DNA of 64,000 nucleotides from an uncultured Saccharospirillaceae bacterium. GTDB taxonomy: Bacteria > Pseudomonadota > Gammaproteobacteria > Pseudomonadales > Oceanobacteraceae. The stretch spans positions 1 through 64,000 of the forward strand of contig CANMOZ010000018.1 in the NCBI GenBank assembly GCA_947499545.1. Reading direction: 5' to 3'. Within the stretch, counting starts at the first letter, position 1, and every line of letters begins with the position of its first letter. The translations under genes and the position numbers were made by a program. Shown piece by piece: positions 11,188 to 20,320 of this stretch. The notes beneath the pieces are model-generated. The model searched no databases. It was not told the origin of the DNA and saw only the letters and a list, made by a program, of their open reading frames with translations.

Positions 11188-12873
11188 ATGAATACAAAGT
11201 TTAGAGAAACCGCGTCTAGTATTATGGCGCCTAGGGGAAGCGCTTTAACGGCTAAGTCGTGGCAGACAGAAGCGCCACTGCGGATGTTAATGAATAACTT
11301 GGACCCCAGTGTGGCGGAACACCCTGAGCAACTCATTGTGTATGGAGGGATTGGTCGGGCGGCGAGAAACTGGGATTGTTTTCATGCGATCTGCGAGAGT
11401 TTAAAGGCTCTAGAACAGGATGAAACCTTATTGGTTCAAAGCGGTAAACCTGTTGGTGTGTTTAAAACGCATCCGGATGCACCAAGGGTGTTGATAGCTA
11501 ACTCAAATTTGGTCCCTCACTGGGCTAATTGGGAACACTTTAACGAGCTTGATCGAAAAGGGCTGATGATGTACGGCCAAATGACGGCAGGTTCGTGGAT
11601 TTATATTGGATCACAAGGCATCGTGCAGGGGACTTACGAAACCTTTGCTGAAGTTGCAAGACAGCATTTCGGTGGTCGAGCCGCCGGCAAATGGATTCTA
11701 ACCGGTGGGTTAGGCGGTATGGGGGGCGCTCAGCCACTTGCTGCGACCATGGCGGGGTTTTCTATGCTGGCGGTCGAGTGCGATGAAAGCCGTATCGATT
11801 TTCGATTAAGTACAGGGTATTTGGATAAAAAAGCCGGCAACATTGAAGAAGCCATGGCCCTACTAGAAGAAGCGAAATCAAAGGGGCAGCCAATTTCAGT
11901 GGGCTTATTAGGAAATGCTGCCGATGTATACCCCCAGCTGATTGAGAAAGGCATTTTGCCGGACGTAGTAACGGATCAAACCAGTGCACATGATCCTTTG
12001 AATGGGTATTTGCCTGCTGGTTGGTCGTTGGAGGAAGCCTCAGAAAAACGTAAAGCCTCCCCTGAAACGGTAGTGGCAGCAGCTAAAGCGTCTATGGCGC
12101 AGCAAGTGAAAGCCATGTTGACCTTCCAATCGAAGGGAAGTGCGGTTTTGGATTATGGCAACAACATCCGACAGATGGCTTTGGAAGCGGGTGAGTCCCA
12201 CGCATTTGATTTCCCAGGGTTTGTGCCCGCCTATATACGCCCCTTGTTTTGCCGAGGAATAGGCCCCTTTCGCTGGGTGGCTTTGTCTGGTGATCCAGAG
12301 GATATTTATAAAACCGATGCAAAAGTGAAAGAGCTGTTGCCTGATGACGAAATGTTGCACCGCTGGTTGGATATGGCGCGTGAGAAAATTCAGTTCCAGG
12401 GTTTGCCGGCTCGAATTTGTTGGTTGGGGTTAAAAGACCGGGCGCGAATAGGGCAAGCGTTTAATCAAATGGTGGCATCGGGCGAGCTGTCAGCGCCGAT
12501 TGTGATTGGCCGTGATCATTTGGATTCCGGGTCGGTGGCGAGTCCAAATCGTGAAACAGAAAGTATGAAAGACGGTTCGGATGCAGTTTCGGATTGGCCC
12601 TTGCTGAATGCGTTGCTCAACACAGCGAGTGGTGCGACTTGGGTCAGCTTGCATCACGGTGGTGGTGTTGGAATGGGGTTCAGTCAGCACGCAGGTGTTG
12701 TCGTTCTTTGCGATGGTTCTGAAAAAGCACATGAAAAAGTGGGGCGGGTGCTTTGGAATGACCCTGCAACTGGGGTTATGCGTCATGCAGATGCGGGTTA
12801 CGAGATTGCCGTTCAGTGTGCTCAGGAACAGGGTTTGAAACTGCCGATGATTACGACGGTGACTCACAAATAA
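11188..12873 (+). CDS. hutU: Urocanate hydratase
   Basis: Converts urocanate to imidazolonepropionate, the second step of histidine degradation, using tightly bound NAD as an electrophile. The 561-residue length and the motifs [11 protein letters not shown] (dinucleotide binding) and [15 protein letters not shown] are those of the family. The ATG follows a clear AAGGAG. It lies 89 bases after hutG and 95 bases before hutH, in one transcription direction. Confidence 0.97.
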   Translation: MNTKFRETASSIMAPRGSALTAKSWQTEAPLRMLMNNLDPSVAEHPEQLIVYGGIGRAARNWDCFHAICESLKALEQDETLLVQSGKPVGVFKTHPDAPRVLIANSNLVPHWANWEHFNELDRKGLMMYGQMTAGSWIYIGSQGIVQGTYETFAEVARQHFGGRAAGKWILTGGLGGMGGAQPLAATMAGFSMLAVECDESRIDFRLSTGYLDKKAGNIEEAMALLEEAKSKGQPISVGLLGNAADVYPQLIEKGILPDVVTDQTSAHDPLNGYLPAGWSLEEASEKRKASPETVVAAAKASMAQQVKAMLTFQSKGSAVLDYGNNIRQMALEAGESHAFDFPGFVPAYIRPLFCRGIGPFRWVALSGDPEDIYKTDAKVKELLPDDEMLHRWLDMAREKIQFQGLPARICWLGLKDRARIGQAFNQMVASGELSAPIVIGRDHLDSGSVASPNRETESMKDGSDAVSDWPLLNALLNTASGATWVSLHHGGGVGMGFSQHAGVVVLCDGSEKAHEKVGRVLWNDPATGVMRHADAGYEIAVQCAQEQGLKLPMITTVTHK

Positions 12874-12880
12874 AAAAAAA

Positions 12881-12904
12881 TTGCTGGAGCAGCGCTGCCA
12901 GCAA
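12881..12904 (+). other. Inverted repeat between hutU and hutH
   Basis: TTGCTGG and CCAGCAA form a perfect 7-bp stem around a 10-base loop that is itself nearly self-complementary (CAGCGCTG). It starts seven bases after the hutU stop, preceded by a run of A. It could be a processing or attenuation element setting hutU against hutH expression. Confidence 0.5.
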
Positions 12905-12920
12905 CCAAGTTGTTTTATGG

Positions 12921-12936
12921 CCCCTTTTGAAAGGGG
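12921..12936 (+). other. Second hairpin between hutU and hutH
   Basis: CCCCTTTTGAAAGGGG is a self-complementary 16-mer (stem of about 6 bp, 4-base loop) 32 bases before the hutH start. No T-run follows, so full termination is unlikely; attenuation or mRNA stabilisation are alternatives. Confidence 0.45.
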
Positions 12937-12968
12937 TTCCTGGTTATTCGGGTTGAAGGAAATGGCCC

Positions 12969-14588
12969 ATGCAGTCAGATCAACATAAAGATTCGTTCAA
13001 GTCACTTGATCCACAAACATTCACACTAAATGTGGGAGAGTTAAATTGGTCAGCAATAGAACAGTTGTTGTCTTCAGGTGTGAGTCAAAGGGGGATGAAA
13101 TTAACGCTTGAAGCAGACAAAGATGTTCAAAAGCGAATGGAAAACGCGTCGCAGCTCGTGCGGGCAATCGTTCAACAAAACCGACAAACCTACGGTATCA
13201 ATACAGGTTTTGGGTTATTAGCAACGGAGTCCATTCCTCAAGCGGATATTGAATTGTTACAAAGGAAATTGGTGCTTTCTCACGCGGCAGGTGTGGGTCA
13301 ACCGATGCCGTTGGATGTCGTTCGTTTAATGATGGTGCTCAAGTTAAATAGCTTGGCACAGGGCTATTCAGGAGTTCGGTCGGATGTCGTAGAGCAGATC
13401 GTTCATTGCATCAATGAGCAAGTTTACCCAAAAATTCCTGAAAAAGGGTCTGTAGGGGCATCGGGTGATTTAGCACCTTTAGCTCATTTTTCACTGATGC
13501 TAATTGGAGAGGGAGAGGCCTGGCATCAGAACCATTGGAAGCCAACCAATGAAGTGCTGAAATCTGTCAACATTCAGCCGCTTTCCTTAGCAGCTAAGGA
13601 AGGGTTGGCATTATTGAACGGCACACAAGCCTCAACGGCTTACGCTTTAAAAGGGCTTTATTTAGCGGAATCTTTATTAAAACACGGCTTATTGATGGGA
13701 GCCATGTCGGTTGAGGCGGTTAAAGGAAGCCGCGTACCTTTTGATTCAAGAATCCACCGGGTGCGTAACCAGCCAACTCAAGAGAAAGTGGCGGCCGTCA
13801 TGCGAGCATTGCTGCCTTCAAGCGAAATTCAGTCGAGCCACGAAACCTGCGGCAAAGTTCAAGACCCTTACTCGTTGCGCTGTCAACCTCAGGTGATGGG
13901 TGCTTGCTTGTTTCAAATTCAGCAAGCAAAGATCTTGTTGATGCAAGAAGCAAATGGCGTGACGGACAACCCTCTTATTTTTATGGATGAAGGCGCCAAT
14001 GAGGGTGGCGAAGCCTTATCGGGTGGTAACTTTCATGCTGAGCCTGTCGCAATGGCCGCGGATAATATTGCCTTAGCGCTAGCAGAAATAGGCGCTTTAT
14101 CAGAACGTAGAATAGCGTTACTCATGGATCATCACTTATCTGGGCTGCCACCCTTTCTCGTGAAGAAAGGTGGGCTTAATTCGGGTTTCATGATTGCGCA
14201 AGTAACGGCAGCAGCACTGGCCAGTGAAAATAAGCAGCTGGCAACCCCCAGCAGCGTCGACAGTTTGCCGACTTCAGCTAACCAGGAAGACCATGTTTCC
14301 ATGGCAACCTATGCAGGCAGGAGGCTGCTCACTATGGCTGACAATACGATGGCTATATTAGCCATTGAGTGGTTGGCAGCTGCTCAGGGCTGTGATTTTC
14401 ATAAGCCTTTACAGCCATCAAAACCCATTGAAAAAGCCATTTCGCTGTTAAGAAAGCAGGTACCGTTTTACGAAGAAGACCGGTACTTTGCCCCCGATAT
14501 TGAGGCGGCAACGTCCTTAATAAGAGAGCAAAGCCTCTTAACAGAGTTGATGGGTACCTTCGATGCATTAAGTTTGGATGTCTTTTAG
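12969..14588 (+). CDS. hutH: Histidine ammonia-lyase
   Basis: Removes ammonia from L-histidine to give urocanate, the first step of the Hut pathway. The Ala-Ser-Gly triad that cyclises to the MIO prosthetic group is at residues 164-166 ([14 protein letters not shown]). The YGINTGFG motif near residue 75 is also typical. At 539 residues it is somewhat longer than the usual 500-510, the extra residues being at the N-terminus, so a start downstream of the ATG at 12969 is possible. No hutC repressor or histidine transporter gene is visible around the cluster. Confidence 0.95.
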   Translation: MQSDQHKDSFKSLDPQTFTLNVGELNWSAIEQLLSSGVSQRGMKLTLEADKDVQKRMENASQLVRAIVQQNRQTYGINTGFGLLATESIPQADIELLQRKLVLSHAAGVGQPMPLDVVRLMMVLKLNSLAQGYSGVRSDVVEQIVHCINEQVYPKIPEKGSVGASGDLAPLAHFSLMLIGEGEAWHQNHWKPTNEVLKSVNIQPLSLAAKEGLALLNGTQASTAYALKGLYLAESLLKHGLLMGAMSVEAVKGSRVPFDSRIHRVRNQPTQEKVAAVMRALLPSSEIQSSHETCGKVQDPYSLRCQPQVMGACLFQIQQAKILLMQEANGVTDNPLIFMDEGANEGGEALSGGNFHAEPVAMAADNIALALAEIGALSERRIALLMDHHLSGLPPFLVKKGGLNSGFMIAQVTAAALASENKQLATPSSVDSLPTSANQEDHVSMATYAGRRLLTMADNTMAILAIEWLAAAQGCDFHKPLQPSKPIEKAISLLRKQVPFYEEDRYFAPDIEAATSLIREQSLLTELMGTFDALSLDVF

Positions 14589-14611
14589 CTCAGGAACCAG
14601 GCGGCTGTAAC

Positions 14612-14634
14612 ATCATCTTATTTCAGATGATTTT
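14612..14634 (+). terminator. Possible terminator after hutH
   Basis: ATCATCT and AGATGAT form a 7-bp stem with a six-base loop, followed by TTT. It lies 24 bases past the hutH stop and overlaps the 3' end of the convergent tusA gene. The AT-rich stem makes it weak. Confidence 0.4.
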
Positions 14635-14864
14635 AGGATGTAAAACTCGTAAGGGATATTTTCAGTTTGTTGGTGAACCAGCTCATGCCCTAGAAATATA
14701 CAAAACTGTGGGACGTCTCTTAAGGTGGTAGGGTCTGTCGCTAGCACTTTGAGTGTCTGTCCCGCTTCTAGCTCATCCATCTCGACATGGAGCAGCATGA
14801 CGGGTTCTGGGCAATAAAGGCCTTGGGCGTCCAGGGTACGGTCAGCGGTTGGCAGTTCGGTCAT
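14613..14864 (-). CDS. tusA: Sulfur-carrier protein TusA
   Basis: Small cytoplasmic sulfur carrier that takes persulfide sulfur from IscS and passes it on for tRNA 2-thiouridine and other sulfur transfers. The active-site motif LDAQGLYCPEPVML carries the conserved Cys-Pro, and the tail DPTTLRDVPQFCIFLGHEL matches E. coli TusA closely. The ATG at 14864 starts MTEL, aligning with E. coli MTDL and giving 83 residues. The frame stays open to an ATG at 14939, adding 25 residues unlike TusA; that longer start would overlap the stop of a short upstream frame. Confidence 0.9.
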   Translation of the reverse strand: MTELPTADRTLDAQGLYCPEPVMLLHVEMDELEAGQTLKVLATDPTTLRDVPQFCIFLGHELVHQQTENIPYEFYILKSSEIR

Positions 14865-14935
14865 GGTTAACTCGGTTGGTATCTGCTTAGTCGAGAGAGA
14901 TATTTCTCGTATTTTATGATGAATTTCGACTGATT

Positions 14936-15046
14936 TCATAACAAATCTCTCAGTTTATCCTCAAATTCAGGGTCGTCGTGTACAAAGCGGTAGGCATGTC
15001 TGCCCTGAGTGCGTATAGCGGTGTTAAAAGTCGAAATAGAATTCAT
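14936..15046 (-). CDS. Possible 36-residue leader frame before tusA
   Basis: A short frame starts at the ATG at 15046 and ends in a TGA at 14936-14938 that overlaps an in-frame ATG of the extended tusA frame (ATGA overlap). The peptide is mixed and charged, ending in PEFEDKLRDLL. There is no clear ribosome site and no known family. It may be chance or a translated leader coupled to tusA. Confidence 0.25.
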   Translation of the reverse strand: MNSISTFNTAIRTQGRHAYRFVHDDPEFEDKLRDLL

Positions 15047-15158
15047 CGTAAAGACGGCGTTTATTTATTGCTTAGGATTGGTGATTGTGTTGTTTTTGCG
15101 GGATTGGGGTCTTACAATTCCGGGGTTTAGAAATCGATTTTAAGAGACGTCATAACGC

Positions 15159-16892
15159 ATGCGGTCAAGTCAATTTTTGGTACCCACCCTGAGAGAAACG
15201 CCTGCTGAAGCAGTGGTCATCAGCCATCAGCTTATGTTGAGGGCTGGGATGATCCGTAAATTAGCGTCAGGATTATACTCTTGGCTTCCGCTGGGTTTGA
15301 GAGTGCTGAAAAAAGTTGAGCGAGTTGTTCGAGAAGAGATGGATCGCGCCGGCTGCCAGGAAATATTAATGCCCGCAATCCAGCCAGCGGAGCTTTGGGA
15401 AGAATCTGGACGATGGCAAGTGTATGGGGGAGAGCTACTGAGATTGCAAGATCGCCATGGCCGTGATTTTTGCTTTGGCCCCACGCACGAAGAAGTTGTA
15501 ACGGACATTGTTCGTAATGAGGTCAGCAGCTATAAACAATTGCCGCTGGCTTTATATCAAATTCAAACGAAGTTTCGTGATGAAACCCGTCCTCGATTCG
15601 GCGTGATGCGTGGCCGTGAGTTCTTGATGAAGGATGCTTATTCTTTTCATGCAAATGAAGCGTCACTGCAAGAAACCTACGACAAAATGTATGAAGCTTA
15701 CACGCGTATTTTTGCTCGATTAGGCTTGAACTTCAGAGCAGTTTTGGCGGATACAGGCGCTATTGGTGGAACAAATTCACATGAGTTCCATGTGCTTGCG
15801 GAATCGGGTGAAGACGCCATTGCCTTCAGTAATCAAAGTGAATACGCGGCTAACGTTGAAATGGCAGAAGCCGTTGCGCCGGCTGAGCCTAGAGGAGAAG
15901 CCACAAGAGCCCTGAGCAAAGTTGAAACACCCGATGTGAAGACCATTCAGCAAGTCGTTGACTTTATGGATGTGCCTGCAGCAAAGGTGGTTAAAACCCT
16001 CATTGTACGAGCCGAAGTAAAAGAAGAGGGTACTGCAGCGGGTTTAGTGGCCTTAGTCCTTCGTGGTGATCACGAATTGAATGAAATTAAAGCTGAAAAG
16101 CTGGATGGGGTCGCTTCTCCATTAGAAATGGCCGCTGATTCTGACATTGAAGCTGCTCTTGGCTGCAAGCCTGGCTCTGTTGGGCCGGTTGGCGTGGATA
16201 TTCCAGTCATTGTTGATCGCTCAGCGGCTCAATTGTCAAACTTTGTTGCTGGAGCCAATGAAGATGGGTTTCATTTCAGAGGCGTAAATTGGGAACGCGA
16301 TGCATCCATCACTCGCGTAGAAGATATTCGTAATGTGCAAAGCGGAGATCCAAGCCCTGATGGCCAAGGCACCTTGGAAATCAAAAGGGGTATTGAAGTA
16401 GGCCATATTTTCCAGCTCGGAACCAAATACAGCGAAGCGCTGGGTGCAAAAGTGTTAGATGAAAACGGAAAGTCTGTGACGCTTGCAATGGGGTGTTACG
16501 GGATTGGCGTATCGAGACTGGTGGCATCTGCGATCGAACAAAATCATGATGAAAATGGCATTGTATGGCCTGCATCCCTCGCACCCTTTCAAGTAGGGAT
16601 CATCCCATTGAATGCGCATAAATCTGAGGATGTGCGTCGAATCTCAGAAGAGCTGTATCAAAGCTTGCAAAATCAAGGCATTGAAGTCTTGTTGGATGAT
16701 CGAGATAAGAAAGTAAGCCCTGGAGTGAAGTTCGCTGACATGGAGTTGATGGGGGTATCGCATCGAATTGTGGTGTCCGATCGCAGCTTAAAAGAGTCTA
16801 TGGTGGAATACAAAGGCCGACGAGATCAGGAGCCTCAAAGCATTCAGGTTGATCAGATTCTAGACTTTATAAAGGGCCGTCTGGTTAATTAG
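15159..16892 (+). CDS. proS: Prolyl-tRNA synthetase, bacterial type with editing domain
   Basis: Charges tRNA-Pro with proline. It is a class II synthetase: motif 2 and nearby residues appear as [17 protein letters not shown], and motif 3 as [11 protein letters not shown]. Between them is the inserted editing (INS) domain, about residues 225-400, which clears mis-charged Ala-tRNA-Pro. At 577 residues it equals the usual ProS type 1 length (572 in E. coli). The ATG follows AAGAGACG. Confidence 0.97.
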   Translation: MRSSQFLVPTLRETPAEAVVISHQLMLRAGMIRKLASGLYSWLPLGLRVLKKVERVVREEMDRAGCQEILMPAIQPAELWEESGRWQVYGGELLRLQDRHGRDFCFGPTHEEVVTDIVRNEVSSYKQLPLALYQIQTKFRDETRPRFGVMRGREFLMKDAYSFHANEASLQETYDKMYEAYTRIFARLGLNFRAVLADTGAIGGTNSHEFHVLAESGEDAIAFSNQSEYAANVEMAEAVAPAEPRGEATRALSKVETPDVKTIQQVVDFMDVPAAKVVKTLIVRAEVKEEGTAAGLVALVLRGDHELNEIKAEKLDGVASPLEMAADSDIEAALGCKPGSVGPVGVDIPVIVDRSAAQLSNFVAGANEDGFHFRGVNWERDASITRVEDIRNVQSGDPSPDGQGTLEIKRGIEVGHIFQLGTKYSEALGAKVLDENGKSVTLAMGCYGIGVSRLVASAIEQNHDENGIVWPASLAPFQVGIIPLNAHKSEDVRRISEELYQSLQNQGIEVLLDDRDKKVSPGVKFADMELMGVSHRIVVSDRSLKESMVEYKGRRDQEPQSIQVDQILDFIKGRLVN

Positions 16893-16896
16893 ACGG
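16877..16896 (+). terminator. Hairpin at the proS stop
   Basis: CCGTCT and AGACGG form a 6-bp stem with an eight-base loop spanning the proS stop codon. The trailing sequence (TTCTCCC) has only a poor T-run, so termination efficiency is doubtful. Confidence 0.35.
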
Positions 16897-17032
16897 TTCT
16901 CCCAATATAAGTGTTTTTGCGGTGATTGACTCGCTCGGTAATTTTCCAAGCGGGTCGACGTAGATGGATTGGTGAACTCGAAAAAATGGTTGGGGTTCAC
17001 CTAAACGCACGAGAAGTAGAAGTAGTTGTATT

Positions 17033-17614
17033 ATGGGTGTTCGTGCTCTTAAAAAGCTGGGATTGCTGTTATTTCTTGTGTTAGCGGTTGAATCAAAAGC
17101 CTCCGTTTCCAAAGCGTCACAAGAAGAGATTGAAGCCATTAGAGCCTCAATCGAGTCCGAAAATGAGGGCTTTGTGGATCAGTTTGCAGCCGAAGTGTGG
17201 TTGCTTGATATGTCTAAAAGACTGTCTAGGTTTGTAAAAGATCCAAATTACCGGGTTCGAATGCTTAAGGCTATCTATGCCGAGGCATCAAGGCAAGATC
17301 TGCCGCCAGAGTTAGTTCTGGCATTAATTGAAATCGAAAGCGCTTTTCAGTCTTACGCGCTTTCTAGTGCGGGGGCAATGGGTTACATGCAAGTGATGCC
17401 CTTTTGGAAAAAGGAGATTGGTCGCCCTACCGACAATCTGATGGAGCTTGAAACCAACCTTCGTTATGGCTGTTCAATATTGAAGCACTATTACAATAAA
17501 GAACGAGGTAACTGGGTTAGGGCGCTTGCAAGATATAATGGCAGTTTAGGAAAGCTATGGTACCCAGAAAAAGTGCTTCGTGCTTGGGAAAGGCGTTGGT
17601 ACGTAAAGTACTGA
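17033..17614 (+). CDS. Small lytic transglycosylase (SLT family)
   Basis: Predicted to cleave peptidoglycan glycan strands in the periplasm. A hydrophobic N-terminal segment (residues 8-20, LLLFLVLAVESKA) looks like a signal peptide. The catalytic glutamate is E102 in the IEIESAF motif (the Glu-Ser of the family), followed by AMGYMQVMP, which stands for the usual A-x-G-L-M-Q-x-M-P. At 193 residues it holds little beyond the catalytic domain. It follows proS by 140 bases and is probably separately expressed. Confidence 0.88.
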   Translation: MGVRALKKLGLLLFLVLAVESKASVSKASQEEIEAIRASIESENEGFVDQFAAEVWLLDMSKRLSRFVKDPNYRVRMLKAIYAEASRQDLPPELVLALIEIESAFQSYALSSAGAMGYMQVMPFWKKEIGRPTDNLMELETNLRYGCSILKHYYNKERGNWVRALARYNGSLGKLWYPEKVLRAWERRWYVKY

Positions 17615-17747
17615 TATTGTAAGCGCTTCTTAGCTTTTGATTGAGTTTCCTGCTCCTCTGTAACGATCTGGCGTAAAGCAACCTATGACACTATGCTCAT
17701 CAGTAGGGCAGACATAGGGGTCTGAGCCATGGGCCATGGGGGTTCAC

Positions 17748-18341
17748 ATGCTTGAAGATTTTAAAGCTCTGAAATCCTACCGCATGGATAAAGACACTGT
17801 CTGTGTTGATCCTGATCGCGGTTTTCAAGAAATCACGTTAGATCATCCTGCAATATCCGTCATGATTGACCATCGGATTGAGCAAGCCCCGGTTATCAGA
17901 CCCTATAATTCTCTAGAAAAAGCCATGAAAAAGATGTCAGATGCACGTTCACGGATGTTGATGGTGGTGGATGAGCACAATGTTGTGGAGGGATTGATCT
18001 CATCTTCTGATATAGCGAGTGAGAGGGTCGTCAAGCATCTACAAGATTCAGGCATTGATCGATCAGAGGTTCAAGTAAAGGATATTATGACCCCTCGGTC
18101 GGAAATGGTCGTCTTACATATTCAGGATGTTTTGGAGGCAAGTGTTGGGGAAATATTAAGAACAATGAATGACCTCTGTACCGAACACATGCTCGTTACA
18201 ATGCTGAACAGAGATGTTCCGGCCGTTCGTGGTGTGTTTTCAGCGACTCATATAGCCCATGAATTAAAGATATTGTTTGAGCCTAGGCCTGCAGCTAGAA
18301 CCTTTGCTGAGCTTGCAAGGGCTTTACACGGTCAGCACTGA
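17748..18341 (+). CDS. CBS-domain protein
   Basis: A cytoplasmic protein of about 197 residues made mainly of two CBS modules, which usually bind adenine nucleotides and act as regulators. The first module includes VIRPYNSLEKAMKKM and MLMVVDEHNVVEGLISSSD; the second starts at VKDIMTPRSEMV. No enzyme or channel domain is attached, so the partner is unknown. ATG 17748 is preceded by GGGGG at a good distance; ATG 17736, four codons earlier, is the alternative. Confidence 0.82.
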   Translation: MLEDFKALKSYRMDKDTVCVDPDRGFQEITLDHPAISVMIDHRIEQAPVIRPYNSLEKAMKKMSDARSRMLMVVDEHNVVEGLISSSDIASERVVKHLQDSGIDRSEVQVKDIMTPRSEMVVLHIQDVLEASVGEILRTMNDLCTEHMLVTMLNRDVPAVRGVFSATHIAHELKILFEPRPAARTFAELARALHGQH

Positions 18342-18395
18342 ATTTTTTCAATTGATTGAAATATAAAGAGTTTTGTAAGTTGTTCTAAGAAACGC

Positions 18396-18412
18396 AGCCG
18401 GTTTAATCGGCT
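18396..18412 (+). terminator. Weak terminator after the CBS gene
   Basis: AGCCG and CGGCT form a 5-bp stem with a seven-base loop and only two trailing T residues, 55 bases after the CBS-gene stop. Confidence 0.3.
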
Positions 18413-18515
18413 TTAAAATCAAAGCTCAGCCCAAAGTGGCGCTCTTGGATGAGGTAGTCTGGAATTTAGGTGATATTCTGAGTGGAGTGTAACTGCATTG
18501 TGTTGGGGCTTGCTT

Positions 18516-19106
18516 ATGTATCCTTTGTTGAGTCAAGTAGTATTTTTCATCCTAATACTGGTTGGACTAGCAGCTTGCTCAGATGATAATAAATATAATG
18601 GGGTAGCATTATCTGACACCAACACATCAGACACCAATACTTCAGATACCCCCGACGGAGTTTCAGCGATTACATGTGGCACTACCCCTTGGGGGAATGC
18701 TCTTGATGCGATTAATGATCGACGTTCGGTTGGCAAAGCCTGTGGTGGAACAACTTATGCTCCTAATAGTAAGGGCTATGTATGGGTAAAAGCTCTTTGT
18801 GATGCTGCCAGGGCTCATGCAATTAACATGGCTGTGGCCAAAGCGGTTTCTAATACTCGAACTGATTTAGAAGACAGGCTTACTGTGGCTGGATATAACT
18901 TTCTTAACGCTGCGCGATCTGCTGATTCGACTACTTCCAGTTCTTCCTCTGGATTTGTTACTAAATTAGAAAGAAGGCAAAACCCCACTGACTGTAAGAA
19001 TATCTACGACAATGATGGAACTTATACAGAAATGGCAATTGGGAGAGCCAAAGACACAGTGAATGGAGTCTATTATTGGTCCTTCATTGTTGCTAAGCCA
19101 CTTTAG
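18516..19106 (+). CDS. Lipoprotein with degenerate CAP/SCP-like domain
   Basis: The N-terminus is a hydrophobic signal ending in a lipobox (LAAC, cysteine about residue 21 from ATG 18516). A linker of Asp-Thr-Asn/Ser repeats follows (SDTNTSDTNTSDTPD). The remaining 150 residues follow the outline of the CAP superfamily: an N-x2-R helix (INDRRS), a helix with ARAHAINMA, an R-x4-GY segment (DRLTVAGYNF) and a final strand YYWSF. The His and Glu residues that usually line the CAP cleft appear replaced (VSNT and AARS). This family call is inference from pattern. TTG 18498 is an alternative start. Several cysteines may form disulfides outside the cytoplasm. Confidence 0.65.
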   Translation: MYPLLSQVVFFILILVGLAACSDDNKYNGVALSDTNTSDTNTSDTPDGVSAITCGTTPWGNALDAINDRRSVGKACGGTTYAPNSKGYVWVKALCDAARAHAINMAVAKAVSNTRTDLEDRLTVAGYNFLNAARSADSTTSSSSSGFVTKLERRQNPTDCKNIYDNDGTYTEMAIGRAKDTVNGVYYWSFIVAKPL

Positions 19107-19152
19107 TGCAGTTCGCCTCATATAAGCCGTTTCCAGTGTCATTTGGCTGGAG

Positions 19153-20142
19153 CTAGAGTGCAGCTATTGCTGGACAGGCCTGTTGGGAAGCTGCTTTTGT
19201 GCTGATTTGCTCATTTATCCATTTAATAATGTCTTGATACACTTCCGAACGATTCTCTTCATTAAGCATTTCGTGTCGACCGCCGGGGTAGATAATGAGA
19301 TGGGTCTTTTGTAGATTAGAAGCTAGAAGTTTCTTCTCTAACTGTATTAGCCCTTTTCCATATTGCCCGACCGGGTCTTGATCGCCCCCAAAAATGAGGA
19401 TAGGTAATGTCTCGGGAAAGCGCTTTAGAGCTTGCTTGGTGCTGATCGTTTTTAATCCGGTCATAAAATCGACCCAAAATTGTGTGGTGCAAGAGAACCC
19501 ACAAAGACTGTCTTGGCAATAAGCATCTACTTGGAAGGTGTCTCGTGACAGCCAGTCGTACGGCGTTCTTGCAGGTTTAAATCGCCGATTGAAGCCACCA
19601 AAAGTGAGAGCGTCAATGAGTTTGCTACAACGCCGTTTTCCCAATCTTAGGCGTTCGAGCTTTGCCACTAAAAGCCCTAGACTATACATAAAAGGGGGTT
19701 GATAATTTGTTCCGGATAAAATCAAAGCTGCTAGCTTTGGTCTGAACTGTTGAACGAAGGCCTGAGCGATAAATGATCCCATGCTGTGGCCTAATAAAAC
19801 GAAAGGGATGGAGTGTTTTTCTCTTGCCCAGTGATATACCTGATCGATATCAGCAATGACCTTATCCCAGCCGTTGTGATCACTGAAATGGCCTAAACCT
19901 CCAGCACCCGGTTGAGAGCCATGCCCTCGATGGGTCGGAGCCACAACGACGAAGCCTTGGTCGCATAGCATCTCCGAGAAAGTCGTATAGCGTTCTGGGT
20001 GTTCCGCCATACCATGAGCGATGATGATAAGTGCTTTAGGTGGAGATGTAGGTTCAAATTTGTGGATCTCAATAATATGGCCATCCAGGGCGCTGGATAG
20101 TTGGTAGCGTGTCCTTTCACCCAGCGCGGATTCGTCCATCAT
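19153..20142 (-). CDS. Alpha/beta hydrolase, monoacylglycerol lipase/lysophospholipase-like
   Basis: A serine hydrolase of the PldB/monoglyceride lipase type. The nucleophile is S120 in GHSMGS, the acid probably D256 (GGDQDP) and the base H290 (GGRHEM); the oxyanion region is IAHGMAEH. There is no signal peptide, so it is probably cytoplasmic. It is divergent from fadD, a layout also remembered from Pseudomonas, where it could supply free fatty acids for FadD. The start has a doubled ATG; either is possible. Confidence 0.87.
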   Translation of the reverse strand: MMDESALGERTRYQLSSALDGHIIEIHKFEPTSPPKALIIIAHGMAEHPERYTTFSEMLCDQGFVVVAPTHRGHGSQPGAGGLGHFSDHNGWDKVIADIDQVYHWAREKHSIPFVLLGHSMGSFIAQAFVQQFRPKLAALILSGTNYQPPFMYSLGLLVAKLERLRLGKRRCSKLIDALTFGGFNRRFKPARTPYDWLSRDTFQVDAYCQDSLCGFSCTTQFWVDFMTGLKTISTKQALKRFPETLPILIFGGDQDPVGQYGKGLIQLEKKLLASNLQKTHLIIYPGGRHEMLNEENRSEVYQDIIKWINEQISTKAASQQACPAIAAL

Positions 20143-20320
20143 GATGGCAATATACCTTTTTAATCTGTGTAAAATGCAGTTTTAGACTTGGTTGAAAGGT
20201 CGATTCTACCTCAAGGGCTTTGCCCATACCAAGAAAACTGGTAGTCTCCGGCTAGCCTTTAGGCCTGGGAACGGAATCATTGATAATTTACCCAGCGAGT
20301 AAGGATCTTTTGGAGGTGGT

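Noticed and set aside
12040-12870. Long minus-strand frames opposite hutU
   Set aside because: They are antisense shadows of a highly conserved gene; composition rich in His, Cys and Arg is typical of such shadows.
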